This document shows, piece by piece, positions 13,743 to 16,126 of a stretch of DNA of 16,126 nucleotides. Each line of letters begins with the position of its first letter. The stretch's first letter is position 1. A program made the position numbers and the translations under genes. The notes under the pieces were generated by a model that had not been told where the DNA came from, ran no database searches, and saw nothing but the letters and a program-made list of their open reading frames with translations. Origin of the DNA: Verrucomicrobiaceae bacterium (GTDB lineage: Bacteria > Verrucomicrobiota > Verrucomicrobiia > Verrucomicrobiales > Verrucomicrobiaceae); assembly GCA_021151605.1 (NCBI GenBank), contig JAGKWZ010000112.1, positions 1 through 16,126 of the forward strand, read 5' to 3'.

Positions 13743-16126
13743 ATGACCACCGCCCTCATTCGCTGGTGCCTCAAGAACGGCTTCTTGGTCGTTCTTTTCA
13801 TGCTCGCCCTGCTAGGCGGCGGCTACTACGCGGTGCAAAACATGCCGGTGGATGCCATCCCCGACATCGGTGAGAAGCAGGTCATCGTCTTTGCCGACTG
13901 GCCCGGCCGCTCGCCGCAGGACGTGGACAATCAGGTCACGTATCCGCTCACCACGAGCCTCACCGGCACGCCCGGCGTGAAGACCATCCGCAGCATGTCG
14001 GGCTTCGGCTTCTCAATGGTCTTCGTCATCTTCAAGGACGAAGTGGACTACTACTGGGCGCGCTCAAGAGTGCTTGAACGCATGAACGTGGCTCAACAGC
14101 GGCTACCGGCAGATGTGGTGCCCGTCCTGGGACCGGATGCCACGGCGCTCGGCCAGGTCTTTTGGTACACCGTCGAGGGCGAGGGCTTCGACCTCGCAGA
14201 ACTGCGCAGCATTCAGGACTGGTATCTGCGCTATCAGCTCAATGCCGTCGAAGGCGTCAGCGAAGTCGCGAGCATCGGCGGCTTCGTGAAGCAGTATCAG
14301 ATCGACGTGCATCCCGACAAGCTGCGCGCGCATCGCGTGACGTTGTTTGATGTGTATGAGGCCGTGCGGAAGGCCAACATCGACGTCGGCGCGAAGGTGC
14401 TGGAGAAAAACGGCCTGGAGTTCTTCATCCGTGGCGTCGGCTTCATCAAATCGGCGGAGGATTTGGAGAAAGTCGTCATCCGCCAGGAGCAAGGCACGCC
14501 GATCCAGATCAAGCACGTCGCCACCGTGACGCTCGGCCCGGATTTTCGCCGTGGTTCGCTCGACAGAGGGGGAATTGAGGCCGTGGGCGGTGTGGCGCTG
14601 ATGCGTTACGGCGAAAACCCGCAACACGTCGTCGAGCGCCTCAAGACCAAGCTCAAGCAGCTCGAAACCGGCCTGCCGCAGAAGACGCTCGCCGACGGGC
14701 GCGTCTCGAAAGTGCGCGTGGTGCCGTTTTACGACCGCACGGACATCGTCAACGAAACCATCGACACGCTCAAAGACGCGCTCAGCGAGGAGGCGCTGAT
14801 GGCCTGCATCGTCATTCTCATCTTCCTGCTGCATCTGCGCAGCACGGCCTCGGTGCTTATCACACTGCCGCTGTCCGTCTGTTTGTGCTTCATCCTGATG
14901 TTCGCCTTCGGTGTGGACTCGAACATCATGTCGCTTGCGGGCCTCGCCATTGCCATCGGCGACGTGGCGGACATGGGCATCATCATGACGGAGAACATCT
15001 ACCGGCACATCGCCACCGGAGATCCGAAGAAGAGCCACTTCCAGAAGATCTATGACGGGGCGACGGAAGTCGGCGGCGCGATTGTCACCGCCGTCTCGAA
15101 CACGCTCGTCTCCTTCATCCCGGTGTTCTTCCTCACCGACCAGGAGGGCAAGCTGTTCCGACCGCTCGCCTTCACCAAGACCTTCGCCATCGGTGCCAGC
15201 GTCATCCTCGCGCTCACTGTCGTGCCGCTCATTTGCTACTACTTGTTCCAGCCGGTGAAATGGTCGCGCCGCACGGTGTGGAAGATCGCCCTCAGCATGG
15301 GCATCGCCTCCGTGTTCGCCACGCATGCGATTTTCATGTGGGCGCTGGCGGGCTCGCATTACAGCGGCTGGCCGATGTCCATCGTCGTCGGTGTCATCGT
15401 CGTGCTGGCCGTGGTGCGCATGACGCGTGAGCGCTTCCTGCCGATGGAGGAAAATCCAGTCTCCCACCGCATCTCCCGCGTCTATGTGCCAGCGCTGCGC
15501 TGGGTGCTCGACAACAAGAAAAAGTTCATGATCGCCCCGCTGGTGATCTTTTTTGTCGGCATGAGCATCTGGCTCGGCATCGGCGTGACCTTGAAACCCA
15601 TCGAGTGGATCGCCAACCTCGGCGCGGACGAGCCGCGTGTGCAAATGGGCGAACTGCGCTGGCAAAAAATCCGCCATGGTGACGAACCGCCGAGCCGCCG
15701 CATGCTCTGGCGCAAACAAAGCGACGCCGACACACAAAACGAGGCCAAGGGCGGGCTCAGCGTCGTTTCAGAAACTCGCATCGTGCCCGGCATCGGGCGC
15801 GAGTTCATGCCACCGCTCGATGAAGGCTCCTTCCTCTACATGCCCTCACTGCTGCCGCAGGGCGGGCTTGGACCAGCCATCGAGGTGAATGCAAAGCAGG
15901 ACATGGCCATCGCCACCGTGCCCGAGGTCGAAAGCGTCGTCGGCAAGCTAGGTCGTGCCGAAAGCGCGCTCGATCCCGCGCCCATCGGCATGATGGAAAG
16001 CATCGTCATCCTGAAGCCCGAGGACGAGTGGCGTCAGGTTCCGGTGCAGCGCTGGTTTTCAAACTGGCCCGGCTGGCTCAAAGCACCGCTGGCGTGGATC
16101 GCGCCGGAGCATCGTCAGATCACGAA
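13743..16126 (+). CDS. cusA: CusA-like RND metal efflux pump, cut off by the window edge
   Basis: The inner-membrane, proton-driven pump of a heavy-metal RND system. The 794 visible codons run off the right edge; full proteins exceed 1040. Seen: TM1 at about 8-30, followed by VDAIPDIGEKQVIV, the family's porter start. TM2-TM6 lie at about 350-500, with the proton-relay pattern GDVADMGIIMTEN (Asp407, Asp410, Glu417). GREFMPPLDEGSFLYMP (about 681-697) and GRAESALDPAPIGMMES resemble Cu/Ag pumps. Odd: between TM6 and TM7, two extra hydrophobic stretches lie at about 513-537 and 544-560, and a polar insert of about 65 residues precedes GREFMPP. Usual CusA proteins have a short loop and no such insert. 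The start is 3 nt after the adaptor stop, so the genes are co-translated. Gene symbol by similarity only. Confidence 0.93.
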   Translation, partial: MTTALIRWCLKNGFLVVLFMLALLGGGYYAVQNMPVDAIPDIGEKQVIVFADWPGRSPQDVDNQVTYPLTTSLTGTPGVKTIRSMSGFGFSMVFVIFKDEVDYYWARSRVLERMNVAQQRLPADVVPVLGPDATALGQVFWYTVEGEGFDLAELRSIQDWYLRYQLNAVEGVSEVASIGGFVKQYQIDVHPDKLRAHRVTLFDVYEAVRKANIDVGAKVLEKNGLEFFIRGVGFIKSAEDLEKVVIRQEQGTPIQIKHVATVTLGPDFRRGSLDRGGIEAVGGVALMRYGENPQHVVERLKTKLKQLETGLPQKTLADGRVSKVRVVPFYDRTDIVNETIDTLKDALSEEALMACIVILIFLLHLRSTASVLITLPLSVCLCFILMFAFGVDSNIMSLAGLAIAIGDVADMGIIMTENIYRHIATGDPKKSHFQKIYDGATEVGGAIVTAVSNTLVSFIPVFFLTDQEGKLFRPLAFTKTFAIGASVILALTVVPLICYYLFQPVKWSRRTVWKIALSMGIASVFATHAIFMWALAGSHYSGWPMSIVVGVIVVLAVVRMTRERFLPMEENPVSHRISRVYVPALRWVLDNKKKFMIAPLVIFFVGMSIWLGIGVTLKPIEWIANLGADEPRVQMGELRWQKIRHGDEPPSRRMLWRKQSDADTQNEAKGGLSVVSETRIVPGIGREFMPPLDEGSFLYMPSLLPQGGLGPAIEVNAKQDMAIATVPEVESVVGKLGRAESALDPAPIGMMESIVILKPEDEWRQVPVQRWFSNWPGWLKAPLAWIAPEHRQIT

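Noticed and set aside
14103..15737. Long minus-strand open frame of 544 codons
   Set aside because: Its product is a His/Asp/Arg-rich string typical of a reverse shadow of GC-rich coding DNA, and it lies fully inside the clear CusA-like gene on the plus strand.
1..16126. CRISPR arrays, tRNA or rRNA genes, insertion sequences with terminal repeats
   Set aside because: No regularly spaced repeats, no tRNA-like cloverleaf and no transposase or IS ends were seen by eye. A covariance-model search was not possible, so a weak RNA gene could be missed.

Overview
The window looks like a piece of chromosome, or of an integrated element, from a GC-rich Gram-negative bacterium. Outer-membrane components, several lipoprotein signals and a periplasmic copper system are visible. 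Many starts lack a clear Shine-Dalgarno sequence, and the gene styles resemble Verrucomicrobiota or Planctomycetota. That placement is inference of low to moderate confidence, because no rRNA or tRNA is present.

Left part (1-5501, minus strand): one compact unit of four genes. In transcription order these are a small XRE-type regulator, a two-TM membrane protein, a 1048-residue VirD4/TraG-like ATPase with a C-terminal restriction-endonuclease-like domain, and a large serine recombinase that runs off the left edge. The genes are 24 nt apart, overlapping by 4 nt, and 30 nt apart. This looks like part of an integrative mobile element, or a system carried by one. No relaxase or mating-pore gene is visible. 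A divergent, overlapping promoter pair separates it from a small conserved protein (5582-5827), followed by a one-TM protein of unknown function (5871-6338).

Middle part (6313-10245, minus strand): a five-gene periplasmic copper-handling operon. In transcription order these are a small secreted Cys-rich YHS-like protein, a cytochrome-type haem-binding domain protein broken by a one-base frameshift, a multicopper oxidase fused to a CopB-like outer-membrane barrel, a second YHS-like paralogue, and an HMA domain fused to a MauE/DoxX-like membrane protein.

Right part (10549-16126, plus strand): a divergent efflux operon. It has a tiny putative lipoprotein, a CusC/TolC-like outer-membrane factor, a CusB-like membrane fusion protein with two heavy-metal-binding domains and a His-rich tail, and a CusA-like RND pump that runs off the right edge. 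Oxidation and binding of copper by the minus-strand operon and trans-envelope export by the plus-strand operon would make one copper/silver detoxification island. The control region between them (10246-10548) holds several inverted repeats. No dedicated metal-responsive regulator gene is in the window.
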